A stretch of 64,000 nt of DNA from NCBI RefSeq assembly GCF_000526935.1, contig NZ_JAHA01000003.1, positions 186,001 through 250,000 of the forward strand, read 5' to 3'. Positions 52,572-62,392 of the stretch are shown here, piece after piece. A program made the translations under genes and the position numbers. Source of the stretch: Butyrivibrio sp. FCS014. GTDB taxonomy: Bacteria > Bacillota > Clostridia > Lachnospirales > Lachnospiraceae. Numbering within the stretch: position 1 is the stretch's first letter; each line of letters opens with the position of its first letter. The notes beneath the pieces are model-generated. The model made no database searches and was not told where the DNA came from. It worked only from the letters and a program-made list of their open reading frames with translations.

Positions 52572-53618
52572 TTGGAAAACAGCGCATTACATCAGCAAAT
52601 TGAAGCAATTCGTGAAGAAATCAAGACTAATTCCGAGAAGCTGGACAGCTCGAAGCTTGTTTATGAGCTGAGGAAGAGCTTTTTGGACAACAAGACCGGT
52701 AAGATCTCGGCTCTTATGAAGGAGATGAAGAACATCGCCGCAGAGGACAGAGCTGAGTACGGTAAGAGTGTAAATGAACTTAAGCAGTGGGCTCTTGAAC
52801 AGTTTGAAGAACTGGATAAGAAGATGAAGGAAAAAGAGCTCAAGGCAAGATACGAGAGCGAGAAGCAGGACGTAACAATGCCTGCCAAGATGCGTTATCA
52901 GGGCAATCTTCACCCTGTAACACAGATGAGAGAGACTCTTATAGACATCTTTGCGGGTATGGGCTTTGAGATATATGAGGGTACTGAGATTGAGAATGAC
53001 TACTACAATTTCACTGCTCTTAATACACCTGCCGATCACCCGGCAAGGGATATGCAGGACACTTTCTACTTAAGTCCCGAGTTCCTTTTGAGAACCCAGA
53101 CTTCATCAGGTCAGATCCATGTTATGGAGAACACGAAGCCTCCCATCAAGATTCTTTCTCCCGGTAAGGTTTTCCGTTCAGATGATGATGCAACTCATTC
53201 ACCTATGTTCTCCCAGATGGAAGGCCTTGTAGTTGATAAGAAGGTTACACTTTGCGACCTTAAGGGTGCTTTGGAAACCTTTGCCCAGAAGATCTTCGGT
53301 GAGGGAACAACAACAAGACTTCGTCCCTCTTACTTCCCGTTCACAGAGCCTTCTGTAGAGGTTGACTGCAGCTGCTTTGCCTGCGGCGGAAAGGGATGTA
53401 ACCTCTGTAAGGGTACAGGCTGGATCGAGGTTCTCGGTGCCGGCGTAGTTAACAAGAAGGTCCTTGAGAACTGCGGAATTGATTCTGAAGAGTACAGCGG
53501 ATTCGCTTTTGGTATCGGTATCGAGCGTGCAACAATGCTCAAGTACGGCATCAACAACATCAAGCTTTTATATGAGTCAGACCTTGATGTTCTTAAGCAG
53601 ATCGATCATTACGAATAA
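52572..53618 (+). CDS. pheS: Phenylalanyl-tRNA synthetase alpha subunit PheS
   Basis: Catalytic subunit of the alpha2beta2 enzyme. The start is TTG 52572, after GGAGGAAGG. The N-terminal coiled coil (about 1-95) is followed by the class II core with motif 2 ([16 protein letters not shown]) and motif 3 ([14 protein letters not shown]). An insert with [14 protein letters not shown] (near 273-286) gives a zinc-knuckle-like Cys set, seen in some bacterial PheS proteins. Length 348 is typical. It lies 18 bp upstream of pheT and is controlled by the T-box leader. Confidence 0.97.
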   Translation: MENSALHQQIEAIREEIKTNSEKLDSSKLVYELRKSFLDNKTGKISALMKEMKNIAAEDRAEYGKSVNELKQWALEQFEELDKKMKEKELKARYESEKQDVTMPAKMRYQGNLHPVTQMRETLIDIFAGMGFEIYEGTEIENDYYNFTALNTPADHPARDMQDTFYLSPEFLLRTQTSSGQIHVMENTKPPIKILSPGKVFRSDDDATHSPMFSQMEGLVVDKKVTLCDLKGALETFAQKIFGEGTTTRLRPSYFPFTEPSVEVDCSCFACGGKGCNLCKGTGWIEVLGAGVVNKKVLENCGIDSEEYSGFAFGIGIERATMLKYGINNIKLLYESDLDVLKQIDHYE

Positions 53619-53636
53619 TTTAGGAGGAAACCGAAA

Positions 53637-56057
53637 ATGTTAGTACCTTTAAGTTGGCTTAAAGATTTTGTTGATATAGATATTGAACCAAAAGAACTTG
53701 AGAAGAAGCTTTTCGACTGTGGCTTCGAGGTAGAAGAGTGCTGGGAAGTGGGAAAAGACATATCAAATGTTGTAGTCGGACAGGTTGAAACCTGCGAGGC
53801 AATTCCTGATACCCACCTCCATGCCTGTACAGTTAACGCAGGTGAGCATGGAACTTTTAAGGTTGTCTGCGGTGCAGACAACGTTCAGGCCGGAGGCAAG
53901 TATCCTCTTGCTCTTGTAGGCGCTACAGTTATCGAGACAGAGAGAGACCACGTTACCGTTATCGGTGTTGCAACCATCAAGAAGGGCAAGCTTCGCGGTT
54001 ACGATTCAGAAGGTATGCTCTGCTCAGGTGTTGAGCTTGGAGTTAACGAGGATATGTATCCCGGAGCAGGCTATAACGGACTTCTTGTATTCCCCGAGGA
54101 TACAGAGGTTGGTATCGATGTTAAGCCTCTTCTTGGCCTTGACGACTGGATCTTTGATGTTTCAATCACTGCAAACAGACCTGACTGCCAGAGCATCTAC
54201 GGCCTTGCAAGAGAGGTCGCTGCTGCACTTGATAAGCCTTTAAAAGAGATTGACCTGTCCTACACGGAGACAGACGTTGAGAATGAGGGATTCAGCGTAA
54301 CAGTAGAGGATCCTGATCTCTGTCCCAGATATATCGGACACTATGTATATGACGTAAAGCTTGCCGAGAGCCCTCTGTGGATGAAGAGAAGGCTTGCTAT
54401 GGTTGGCAATAACGCCATCAACAATATTGTTGATATCACAAACTATATCATGAGAGAGCTGGGTCAGCCCATGCATGCTTTTGACGGCAACTTCCTTGAG
54501 GGAAACAGGATCGTTGTAAGACGTGCAAAGCAGGGTGAGAAGATCGTAACTCTTGATGAGAACGAGTTTGAACTTACAACAGACAATCTTGTTATCTGTG
54601 ACGGTGCTAAGCCTGTAGCTCTTGCAGGTATCATGGGAGGTCTTAACTCAGAGATCCGTGATACCACAACCACAGTTACCTTCGAGGCTGCAAAGTTCAT
54701 GCGTGACAATATCCGTAAGAGCTCAAGAGCACTGGGACAGTCCTCTGATTCATCAGCTGCTTTCTCAAAGGGCGTTTATGAGTATACAACCGTTATCGCC
54801 ATGAAGAGAGCACTTCACCTTATTGAACAGCTTGGCGCAGGTAAGGTATCAAAGACCCACGTTGATATCAATACCGGCAACAGCCTTGAGAAGAAAGAGA
54901 TGAAGGCTTCCATAGAGAAGGTCAACGGAGTTCTCGGTATTGAGGTTCCCACAGATGAGATAAAGAGAATTCTCACAAACCTGAATTTCGAGCCTGAAAT
55001 AAACGGAGATGAGCTTACCATTAAGATTCCTGCATATCGTGAGGATATGGAAGATTATCCGGATATTGCGGAAGAGCTTATCCGTATGTACGGTTATGAC
55101 CATGTTAAGTCTACATTCCTTAAGGATTGCAGCGTTACAGTTGGCGGCAGGAACTTAAAGCAGAAGACAGAGCTTAAGATCAAGCGTGCACTTTGTGCCC
55201 AGGGCGCCTTTGAGGGAATGCACTACTCATTCTTCTCACCCAGCGATCTTGATCTTCTTGGCTTTGCCGAGGATGCACCTGAAAGAAATGCCATAAGGAT
55301 CCTTAACCCCATAAATGAAGATCTCTCACTTATGAGAACAACTCTTGCAGCTCAGATGATCCATGCTATTGCAAGGAACCAGAAGAAGGGCACCCTTGAG
55401 GGAAGACTGTTTGAACTTGGCAACAGATTTGTTCCCAAGTCACTTCCTCTTACCGAGTATCCTGAAGAGAAGGCTACACTTTGCATCGGTATCTTCGGCG
55501 AGGATGAGGACATCTTCACATTAAAGGGACTTGCACAGAACGTTGCGGATGCACTTCACATTAGCTTTAAGTACGAGCAGGGAACAAAGACATTCCTTCA
55601 TCCTTACAGAACAGCAAAGATCCTTTGCGAGGGCGAGGAGGTCGGATACCTTGGACAGATCACTTACGAGATCCAGGATGAGACCGATATGAGAATTCCC
55701 GCATATATCTGCGAGATCGATCTTTCGATCCTTGATAAGTATTACGGCAAGACTCCTGTATTTGAGCCTCTTTCAAAGTTTGCGATCGTTAAGCGTGACC
55801 TTGCTCTTATCATGGATAAGACCGTTACCTGCGGTGAGGTTGAGGATGCCATCTACGGCTCCTGCAAATATGTAACAGACGTTAAGCTCTTTGACGTATA
55901 CGAGGGACTTCCTATTCCTCCCACCAAGAAGAGCATGGCCTTTACAATTACCTTCACACCTAAGGATGAAGAGCTTACAGATGAGGCTATAAACGGATTT
56001 GTTGATAAGATGCTCAGAAAACTCTCATTTACCATGGGAATCGAAATCCGCAGCTGA
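53637..56057 (+). CDS. pheT: Phenylalanyl-tRNA synthetase beta subunit PheT
   Basis: Beta subunit with, in order, an N-terminal substrate-binding part, the EMAP-like tRNA-binding domain (about 40-150, with VVCGADNVQAG), B3/B4 editing domain (about 210-390), B5 domain (about 400-475), a catalytic-like core, and the C-terminal anticodon-binding (FDX-ACB) domain (about 710-806, with AIVKRDLALIMD). Length 806 is normal. It ends with a terminator at 56096, so pheS and pheT are a bicistronic T-box operon. Confidence 0.97.
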   Translation: MLVPLSWLKDFVDIDIEPKELEKKLFDCGFEVEECWEVGKDISNVVVGQVETCEAIPDTHLHACTVNAGEHGTFKVVCGADNVQAGGKYPLALVGATVIETERDHVTVIGVATIKKGKLRGYDSEGMLCSGVELGVNEDMYPGAGYNGLLVFPEDTEVGIDVKPLLGLDDWIFDVSITANRPDCQSIYGLAREVAAALDKPLKEIDLSYTETDVENEGFSVTVEDPDLCPRYIGHYVYDVKLAESPLWMKRRLAMVGNNAINNIVDITNYIMRELGQPMHAFDGNFLEGNRIVVRRAKQGEKIVTLDENEFELTTDNLVICDGAKPVALAGIMGGLNSEIRDTTTTVTFEAAKFMRDNIRKSSRALGQSSDSSAAFSKGVYEYTTVIAMKRALHLIEQLGAGKVSKTHVDINTGNSLEKKEMKASIEKVNGVLGIEVPTDEIKRILTNLNFEPEINGDELTIKIPAYREDMEDYPDIAEELIRMYGYDHVKSTFLKDCSVTVGGRNLKQKTELKIKRALCAQGAFEGMHYSFFSPSDLDLLGFAEDAPERNAIRILNPINEDLSLMRTTLAAQMIHAIARNQKKGTLEGRLFELGNRFVPKSLPLTEYPEEKATLCIGIFGEDEDIFTLKGLAQNVADALHISFKYEQGTKTFLHPYRTAKILCEGEEVGYLGQITYEIQDETDMRIPAYICEIDLSILDKYYGKTPVFEPLSKFAIVKRDLALIMDKTVTCGEVEDAIYGSCKYVTDVKLFDVYEGLPIPPTKKSMAFTITFTPKDEELTDEAINGFVDKMLRKLSFTMGIEIRS

Positions 56058-56095
56058 TAAGATAATTTGATTGAAACTGCAGCAGGTGTTAAAAT

Positions 56096-56127
56096 AGTCA
56101 TTGCTCGTGTTAGCAATGACTATTTTT
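56096..56127 (+). terminator. Terminator of pheST
   Basis: Perfect 10-bp stem AGTCATTGCT/AGCAATGACT (56096-56105 and 56112-56121), 6-nt loop, then A and five Ts. Confidence 0.85.
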
Positions 56128-56145
56128 AATTCGAAAGGAGTTTTT

Positions 56146-57645
56146 ATGAATAGAAAAAATGTATGGACAACCTATAATCAGACTCAGCTTAAGGCTGTAG
56201 ACAAGTTTGCCGATCAGTACAAGGTATTCCTTGATAATTCCAAGACTGAGAGAGAAGCCATCGATACAATTGTCAATGAGATCGAGGCTGCAGGCTACAG
56301 AGAACTCAACACCCTTATCGGTGGAAAGACCAAGCTCAAAAAGGGCGACAAGATTTATTCCGTATGGATGAACAAGTCAATTGCCATGTTCCAGATAGGA
56401 TCAGATCCACTGGAAGCAGGTATGAACATCCTTGGTGCACACATTGATTCACCCAGACTTGATGTTAAGCAGAATCCTCTCTATGAGGACAGCAGCATTG
56501 CCTATCTTGATACACACTACTACGGCGGTATCAAGAAGTACCAGTATGTTGCAATGCCCCTTGCTATCCACGGCGTTATCGTTAAGACCGATGGAACCAC
56601 TGTTCAGCTGAATGTAGGTGAGGATGAGGACGATCCCGTATTCTTCGTATCAGATCTTCTTATTCACCTTGCCCAGGAGCAGATGGCCAAGAAGGCTTCA
56701 AATGTAATCGAAGGTGAAGCCCTTGATCTTATCGTTGGAAACAGACCTTTTGTTATCGAGAAGGACGAGAAGGAAAAGGCAGAAAAGAAGAACACCAAGC
56801 TCTCAGCAGGTGAGCAGTACGCAGTAGATGCAGAGAAGGCAGAGAAGGATGAGAGCGGCAAGGTTTCAGGAGCAGTTAAGCGCGGAATCCTGGCAATCCT
56901 TAACGACCTCTACGGAATAACAGAGGAGGACTTCATCTCAGCCGAGCTTGAGATCGTTCCTGCAGGTAAGGCAAGAGATGCCGGCTTTGACAGATCTATG
57001 ATCCTTGGCTATGGCCATGATGACAGAGTATGTGCTTATCCTTCAATGAGAGCCATTCTCGATGTCAAGAATGTAAAGAGAACTTCCTGCTGCATCCTTG
57101 TAGATAAGGAGGAGATCGGATCTGTAGGAGCAACAGGCATGCAGTCAAGATTCTTTGAGAATGCGGTTGCAGAGCTTATGAACCTGACAAAGGAAGGCTA
57201 CAGCGATCTGGCTCTCAGAAGATGCCTGGCAAATTCCTGCATGCTTTCATCCGATGTTAACGCAGGCTTTGATCCCAGCTACGCATCCTGCTTTGAGAAG
57301 AAGAATGCTTCCTACCTTGGAGGCGGACTTGTATTCAGCAAGTTCACAGGCTCCCGTGGTAAGTCCGGATCTAACGATGCCAATGCTGAGTTCATTGCAG
57401 AGATCAGAAAGGCTTACGAGAAGGACAAGATCGTTTATCAGACAGCCGAGCTTGGTAAGGTTGATGTTGGCGGCGGCGGAACAATTGCCTACATCCTTGC
57501 TCTCTATGGCATGAATGTTATTGATGCAGGCGTTGCTGTTCTTAACATGCACGCACCATGGGAAGCTATCAGCAAGGCAGACCTTTATGAAGCTTACAGA
57601 GGATATGTATCCTTCCTTCAGAACATTGATTTCAGAAACCAGTAA
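56146..57645 (+). CDS. M18 family aminopeptidase
   Basis: Zinc aminopeptidase that prefers N-terminal Asp/Glu in many members. Metal-site motifs are GAHIDSPRLD (His99, Asp101), LGYGHDDRVCAY (bridging Asp), VDKEEIGSVGATG (catalytic and metal Glu) and the late HAPWEAISKADLYEA (His). I choose ATG 56146 with AAAGGAG upstream; the longer start at 56101 lies in the pheT terminator. A charged Lys/Glu/Ala-rich segment (about 205-245) is an unusual insertion. Length is 499 residues. The next gene, queA, lies 21 bp downstream. Confidence 0.9.
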   Translation: MNRKNVWTTYNQTQLKAVDKFADQYKVFLDNSKTEREAIDTIVNEIEAAGYRELNTLIGGKTKLKKGDKIYSVWMNKSIAMFQIGSDPLEAGMNILGAHIDSPRLDVKQNPLYEDSSIAYLDTHYYGGIKKYQYVAMPLAIHGVIVKTDGTTVQLNVGEDEDDPVFFVSDLLIHLAQEQMAKKASNVIEGEALDLIVGNRPFVIEKDEKEKAEKKNTKLSAGEQYAVDAEKAEKDESGKVSGAVKRGILAILNDLYGITEEDFISAELEIVPAGKARDAGFDRSMILGYGHDDRVCAYPSMRAILDVKNVKRTSCCILVDKEEIGSVGATGMQSRFFENAVAELMNLTKEGYSDLALRRCLANSCMLSSDVNAGFDPSYASCFEKKNASYLGGGLVFSKFTGSRGKSGSNDANAEFIAEIRKAYEKDKIVYQTAELGKVDVGGGGTIAYILALYGMNVIDAGVAVLNMHAPWEAISKADLYEAYRGYVSFLQNIDFRNQ

Positions 57646-57666
57646 TTATTTAGAAAGAAATATCAA

Positions 57667-58728
57667 ATGAGTGAAAATACAGAAATAGGTTTAAGTACGG
57701 CAGACTACTTTTTTGACCTGCCAAAGGAGCTTATCGCCCAGGATCCCCTTGAAAGGAGAGATGAGTGCAGGCTTCTGACCATGGACAAGAAGACGGGGCA
57801 CGTTGAACATCACATTTTCAGCGAGATAATAAACTATCTTGAGCCCGGCGACTGTCTTGTTCTTAATAACACCAAGGTTATTCCCGCAAGACTCCTGGGC
57901 CAGAAAGAGGGCACGGGAGCAGCGGTGGAGATCCTGCTCCTTAAGAGGAAGGAAGCGGACCTTTGGGAGTGCCTTGTTAAACCCGGCAAGAAGCTCCGTC
58001 CCGGCGCAAGAGTCAGCTTTGGCGACGGAATTCTTACTGCGGAAGTAATGGATATTGTGGATGAGGGAAACCGCCTTGTGAGATTCTTTTACGAGGGAAT
58101 CTGGGAGGAGGTTCTGGACAGACTTGGCGAGATGCCGCTGCCTCCCTACATCACCCACAAGCTTCAGGACAAGAATATGTATCAGACTGTCTATGCCAAA
58201 TATGACGGCTCTGCAGCTGCACCGACAGCGGGACTTCACTTTACCAACGACCTTCTTAAGAAGATTGAGGAGAAGGGAGTGGACCTTGCCTATGTTACAC
58301 TTCACGTGGGACTTGGCACCTTCAGACCCGTTAAGGTTACCAATGTCAAAGAGCACCACATGCACTCCGAGTGGTATCAGGTAACTCAGGAAGCCGCAGA
58401 TAAGATCAATAAGGCAAAAGAGACAGGCCATAGAGTTATCTGTGTCGGCACAACCAGCTGCAGGACCATTGAGAGCGCAGCGGATGAAAACGGCCATCTT
58501 AGCGCCTGCAGTGATGATACATCCATATTTATTTACCCGGGATACAGGTTTAAGGTTACGGATTGCCTTATCACCAACTTCCACCTTCCGGAGTCCACAC
58601 TGGTCATGCTGGTGTCGGCTCTTGCAGGCAGAGAGCATGTCTTGAATGCCTATGAAGAGGCCATTAGGGAGAGGTACAGATTCTTTTCCTTCGGCGACGC
58701 CTGCTTTTTCTATGATGAAAAGAAGTGA
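57667..58728 (+). CDS. queA: S-adenosylmethionine:tRNA ribosyltransferase-isomerase QueA
   Basis: Transfers the ribosyl part of SAM to preQ1-modified tRNA to make epoxyqueuosine. The 353-residue protein has the family motifs [56 protein letters not shown] and the long [15 protein letters not shown] block near the C-terminus. It probably shares a transcript with the M18 aminopeptidase gene, 21 bp upstream. No other queuosine genes are in the window. Confidence 0.96.
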   Translation: MSENTEIGLSTADYFFDLPKELIAQDPLERRDECRLLTMDKKTGHVEHHIFSEIINYLEPGDCLVLNNTKVIPARLLGQKEGTGAAVEILLLKRKEADLWECLVKPGKKLRPGARVSFGDGILTAEVMDIVDEGNRLVRFFYEGIWEEVLDRLGEMPLPPYITHKLQDKNMYQTVYAKYDGSAAAPTAGLHFTNDLLKKIEEKGVDLAYVTLHVGLGTFRPVKVTNVKEHHMHSEWYQVTQEAADKINKAKETGHRVICVGTTSCRTIESAADENGHLSACSDDTSIFIYPGYRFKVTDCLITNFHLPESTLVMLVSALAGREHVLNAYEEAIRERYRFFSFGDACFFYDEKK

Positions 58729-58752
58729 AAATTAGATTTTGCCTTAGCTTCG

Positions 58753-58761
58753 TGCTACAAT
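58753..58761 (+). promoter_or_regulatory. Predicted extended -10 promoter of the PilZ-ugd genes
   Basis: TGC-TACAAT (58753-58761) is an extended -10 element 45 nt before the PilZ ATG (58807); the -35 region is weak. The leader contains GGGGGTG as ribosome binding site. Confidence 0.5.
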
Positions 58762-58806
58762 GGTTAGTAGAAGGCATTATTAACTAATCTTATACGGGGG
58801 TGCATT

Positions 58807-59160
58807 ATGGAAGACAAGAGAAAACATAAACGACTTGAACTTGCAGGCGAGATCATCCTTAAAGAGCTTGGAGGATCAGGTGAGGCAACATCAGCACAGA
58901 TCGAGATCCATGACTGTTCAAGAGACGGTTTGGGATTTACAACCGATGCGCAGCTTACCATAGGCAACAACTATGAGGCAAACTTAACCCTTTGGACCAA
59001 GGAGACTCTTCATGTATTTATTCAGATCGTAAGAGCATCCAAGGAGGGCAATGATTTCCACTATGGCGGAATCTTCATCGGAATGCCCGATACGGACAAG
59101 ATGAGAATAGAAGTCTACGAGACAGTAGAAGATCAATTGAAAGAACAGGAAAAACACTAA
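58807..59160 (+). CDS. PilZ domain c-di-GMP-binding protein
   Basis: A 117-residue single-domain PilZ protein. The c-di-GMP-binding pattern is visible: RKHKR near the N-terminus (RxxxR) and DCSRDGLGF (D/NxSxxG) near residue 38, followed by beta-strands and a C-terminal helix. It has no membrane segment. It directly abuts the UDP-glucose dehydrogenase gene (stop 59158-59160, next ATG 59161), which suggests the protein links c-di-GMP level to exopolysaccharide precursor supply or the machinery using it. That link is inference from context. Confidence 0.85.
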   Translation: MEDKRKHKRLELAGEIILKELGGSGEATSAQIEIHDCSRDGLGFTTDAQLTIGNNYEANLTLWTKETLHVFIQIVRASKEGNDFHYGGIFIGMPDTDKMRIEVYETVEDQLKEQEKH

Positions 59161-60345
59161 ATGAAAATAGCAGTAGTAGGTACAGGTTACGTGGGGCTTT
59201 CAAACTCGGTTCTTTTGTCCCAGTACAATGATGTTGTGGCAGTGGATGTGATACCTGAGAAGGTAGACATGATCAACAACCGCCGCTCACCCATTGTGGA
59301 TAAGGAGATAGAAGAATACCTTAAGAAGGATAACTTGAGGCTTGTGGCCACACTTGATGCCTCGTACGCTTTTGAGGGAGCGGATTTTGTCATTGTTTCC
59401 ACTCCGACCAACTATGATGAGAAGCTTAACTACTTTGACACTTCGTCGGTGGTAAGCGTTGTGGACCAGGTAAGGAAAGAGAATCCTGATGCATATATCA
59501 TCATAAAGTCAACAATACCGGTAGGTTATACCGAGGAACTTTCACAGACCTACAATACAGATCACATCATGTTTTCACCGGAGTTTTTGAGGGAGGGACA
59601 TGCCCTTTACGACAACCTCTATCCTTCAAGGATCATTGTGGGCTATGACATAACAAGCGCAGAAGCTGAGGAGAGAGCGCACCTGTTTGCGGATCTTCTA
59701 AAGCAGGGTGCAGTCAAGGAGAACATCGATGTTTTGTTCATGAACACCACTGAGGCTGAGTCCGTTAAGCTCTTTGCCAACACTTATCTTGCTCTTAGAG
59801 TATCCTTCTTTAACGAGCTTGATACCTATGCAGAGGTGAGGGGACTTAACACCAGGAACATCATTGACGGTGTTTGTCTCGATCCCAGGATCGGTGATTT
59901 TTACAATAACCCTTCTTTTGGTTACGGCGGCTATTGCCTTCCAAAGGATACCAAGCAGCTTTTGGCCAACTACGAGGATGTGCCCAATAACCTGATCACA
60001 GCCATCGTTGATGCCAACAGAACAAGGAAAGACTTTATTGCCGACAGGATCTGGGCTCTTCATCCCAAGAAGGTTGGTGTATACAGGCTCACCATGAAGG
60101 CCGGTTCAGACAACTTCAGACAGTCAGCCATTCAGGGCATCATGAAGAGGATCAAGTCAAGAGGAATAGAGTGCGTGGTTTACGAGCCCACACTTGATGC
60201 GGAGGATTTCTTCAACTCCAGAGTGGAGCGGGATCTTGAGACCTTCAAGAAGGAGTGCGATTTCATCATCGCTAACCGCCTGACTCCCGAACTTATGGAC
60301 GTAGTAGATAAGGTGTATACCAGAGATCTGTTTGGTAACGAATAA
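59161..60345 (+). CDS. ugd: UDP-glucose 6-dehydrogenase (UDP-sugar dehydrogenase)
   Basis: NAD-dependent oxidation of UDP-glucose to UDP-glucuronate. The N-terminal Rossmann motif is [11 protein letters not shown] (GxGxxG, residues 7-12). [32 protein letters not shown] (as family blocks) and the catalytic Cys259 in [14 protein letters not shown] follow. The C-terminal substrate domain is complete at 394 residues. UDP-glucuronate feeds capsule or exopolysaccharide. A closely related UDP-sugar dehydrogenase specificity (such as UDP-mannuronate type) cannot be excluded but is less likely. It starts immediately after the PilZ stop. Confidence 0.9.
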   Translation: MKIAVVGTGYVGLSNSVLLSQYNDVVAVDVIPEKVDMINNRRSPIVDKEIEEYLKKDNLRLVATLDASYAFEGADFVIVSTPTNYDEKLNYFDTSSVVSVVDQVRKENPDAYIIIKSTIPVGYTEELSQTYNTDHIMFSPEFLREGHALYDNLYPSRIIVGYDITSAEAEERAHLFADLLKQGAVKENIDVLFMNTTEAESVKLFANTYLALRVSFFNELDTYAEVRGLNTRNIIDGVCLDPRIGDFYNNPSFGYGGYCLPKDTKQLLANYEDVPNNLITAIVDANRTRKDFIADRIWALHPKKVGVYRLTMKAGSDNFRQSAIQGIMKRIKSRGIECVVYEPTLDAEDFFNSRVERDLETFKKECDFIIANRLTPELMDVVDKVYTRDLFGNE

Positions 60346-60354
60346 GGCAGGACT

Positions 60355-61335
60355 ATGAACAATAAAATAACTGACAAGGATGTAATATCGATCAGTAATG
60401 CGATGATAAACCTCTACCAGGCCATCGTCCTGGTGGAGGATACAAGCTCTTTTTGCCATGTCTATGAATGGGAAAAAGAGCTTTCTCATTTTGCAATAAA
60501 GGACGGGGATGCATTCTCTGTACTGTGCAACAACATGTACAAGAACATCCATCCCGAAGAAAGGGAGGCATTCCTTCTTTTGGCGGATCAGGAGGAGATT
60601 CACAAGGCTTTGTCCAAAGAGATACATATTTCTGCGGAGTGCCGCATAAGGCATCAGGATTCCAAGTACTACTGGTCCAGGATAACCATATGTAATGCGA
60701 AAGCAAGGGGAAGTGCCGCGGGGCAGGAGTATCTTTTCCTGATACAGGATATTCACGACAGCAAGGAGAAAGAGGTCAGGGAGAATACCGAACTTCTGCG
60801 GGCTCTTTGCAAACTAGAGACTGAATATCATGAGCTCTTTGAAGAGAACATGACTGATTCTCTCTCAGGCTGCTACAACCGCAAGGGCTTTAACTACTAT
60901 GAAGCCTTTACTTTGGAGGAAGCCAAAAATCCGGATAAGAAGCTGTTTGTATGCGTGCTGGACTTAAACGGTCTTAAGCACCTTAATGATACCTACGGTC
61001 ACGAAGCCGGAGATATAGGAATAAGGACCGTGGCAGATGCCCTCAGAGCATCTGCGCCTGCGGATGCCAGGATCATAAGAACAGGCGGCGATGAGCTTTT
61101 AGTATTTGCAGCCCTTAGCAGTGACAGCAAAGAACCCGATGAGATGGGTGGAAAACTGGAGGCGTACCTTAAGGATTACAACGAAAGCCACGACCATCCT
61201 TATACAATCTCAGCCAGCTACGGCTATGTCTTTGAAGATATCCCCGGGGATACGGACAGCATGGAGAAATACATTGAGATCGCTGACGGGAAGATGTATG
61301 AGATGAAAGAGAAGACTGATCCGTACAAGCGTTAA
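60355..61335 (+). CDS. GGDEF protein with an N-terminal PAS-like domain
   Basis: A 326-residue cytosolic protein. Residues about 1-150 look like a PAS fold (NIHPEEREAFLL and YYWSRITICN). A short coiled coil leads into a GGDEF domain (about 165-326) with DLNGLKHLNDTYGH and TGGDELLVF (244-248 GGDEL). The substrate-site residues are compatible with diguanylate cyclase activity. It follows ugd by 9 bp, so PilZ, Ugd and this protein are probably coexpressed. No inhibitory RxxD site is seen in the usual place. Confidence 0.88.
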   Translation: MNNKITDKDVISISNAMINLYQAIVLVEDTSSFCHVYEWEKELSHFAIKDGDAFSVLCNNMYKNIHPEEREAFLLLADQEEIHKALSKEIHISAECRIRHQDSKYYWSRITICNAKARGSAAGQEYLFLIQDIHDSKEKEVRENTELLRALCKLETEYHELFEENMTDSLSGCYNRKGFNYYEAFTLEEAKNPDKKLFVCVLDLNGLKHLNDTYGHEAGDIGIRTVADALRASAPADARIIRTGGDELLVFAALSSDSKEPDEMGGKLEAYLKDYNESHDHPYTISASYGYVFEDIPGDTDSMEKYIEIADGKMYEMKEKTDPYKR

Positions 61336-61348
61336 AGGAGGTGTTTTC

Positions 61349-62128
61349 ATGAAACATTATCGCATAAACAGGGTATTACTGACCTTTGTTTCTGTTGCAG
61401 TCATTTTGTGCATTTTCAAAGTCGATGCCTATGCAACACCTAAGGAAATGCCTGACGGAACCATGTTTGACGCAGAGTACTATGCATCGGCTTATCCTGA
61501 TGTGGTTGCTGCTCTTGGTAATAGCGAGGCTGCTTTGTGGCAGCACTATATGCAGTATGGAAAGGCTGAAGGGAGAAATCCTGTGGCGCCTGCAGGAGCA
61601 AATAACACCGCGCAAAAGGCTGTTATAGCAGGTACTTCGGCAGGCAAGGTTACAAGTAAGACCTTAGCTGCCGCCAATAAGACCCATAAGTACTACACTA
61701 AGATTCCTGCAGATGTAGTCAAAGCCTCGGATACTTACGCACAGCAGATAGCAGACAGCATCATGGCAGACCCCACATATACAACTGATCTTCAAAGGGT
61801 TAACGCTGCCGCACAGTCTGTGGCACTTATGTGCAGTGTATGTCAGTACGGTTCGGATTCAACCAAGTATTACCGTTCGCCGGCCGGAGTATATATTGCA
61901 GGTATTTATACCTGTGCCGGCTCCACAAGGGCACTGGGACGAATCCTTGATTATATGGGATATACCTGGACTCATGCCAACGAGAATCAGAACAGACATC
62001 AGTGGTGCATTCTGACAATGGATGGACAGACAGGCTTTGCTGACGGAATGGGAGGTTTTGCAGGATATGGGAACATGACAAACGGCATGACTTTGCCGGA
62101 TGGAAGAGTTATTTATTACGCAGAGTAA
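61349..62128 (+). CDS. Secreted transglutaminase-like cysteine protein
   Basis: A 259-residue exported protein. Residues 8-27 are a signal segment. A short motif (about 41-77, FDAEYYASAYPDVVAALG to GRNP) is a repeat often found once in secreted clostridial proteins. The C-terminal domain has a transglutaminase-like catalytic order: Cys189 in YTCAGST, His217 in NRHQWC and Asp232 in FADGMGG. This suggests a cysteine protease or peptide-crosslinking enzyme acting at the cell surface. The gene follows the GGDEF gene by 13 bp with AAAGGAGGTG as ribosome binding site, so it may belong to the same operon. Confidence 0.75.
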   Translation: MKHYRINRVLLTFVSVAVILCIFKVDAYATPKEMPDGTMFDAEYYASAYPDVVAALGNSEAALWQHYMQYGKAEGRNPVAPAGANNTAQKAVIAGTSAGKVTSKTLAAANKTHKYYTKIPADVVKASDTYAQQIADSIMADPTYTTDLQRVNAAAQSVALMCSVCQYGSDSTKYYRSPAGVYIAGIYTCAGSTRALGRILDYMGYTWTHANENQNRHQWCILTMDGQTGFADGMGGFAGYGNMTNGMTLPDGRVIYYAE

Positions 62129-62234
62129 ACATCATACTTGCCGGGCAATATACTTACTAAACCGGAGGTTTATTGTTCCGATAGTTTTTTTGCCATATAG
62201 TATTCATATGAATTGATCTACTGAGAATTAGGTG

Positions 62235-62323
62235 AAGACATTTGGGATATATTGGGGCTTGTATTGAAAGGGCTATTAGCAGCCTCTTCATCATAGGCCT
62301 TACTATACCCAAATGTCTTTTTT
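62235..62323 (+). terminator. Long-range hairpin with T tail
   Basis: AAGACATTTGGG (62235-62246) pairs perfectly with CCCAAATGTCTT (62308-62319), enclosing 61 nt that contain smaller stems, and is followed by TTTT (six Ts from 62318). It could be a terminator, an attenuator or a structured leader. Just after it, CTTGAAAACTGAATA (62328-62342) resembles a motif common in Firmicute rRNA operon spacers. Confidence 0.6.
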
Positions 62324-62392
62324 GTACCTTGAAAACTGAATAGTGGATGCAGGAAACACCTATAAATGATTGATAATAGGGAGGATATTATT

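Noticed and set aside
57691-58638. 315-codon minus-strand ORF within queA
   Set aside because: Mirror of queA, which has full family motifs; the antisense product shows no domain pattern.
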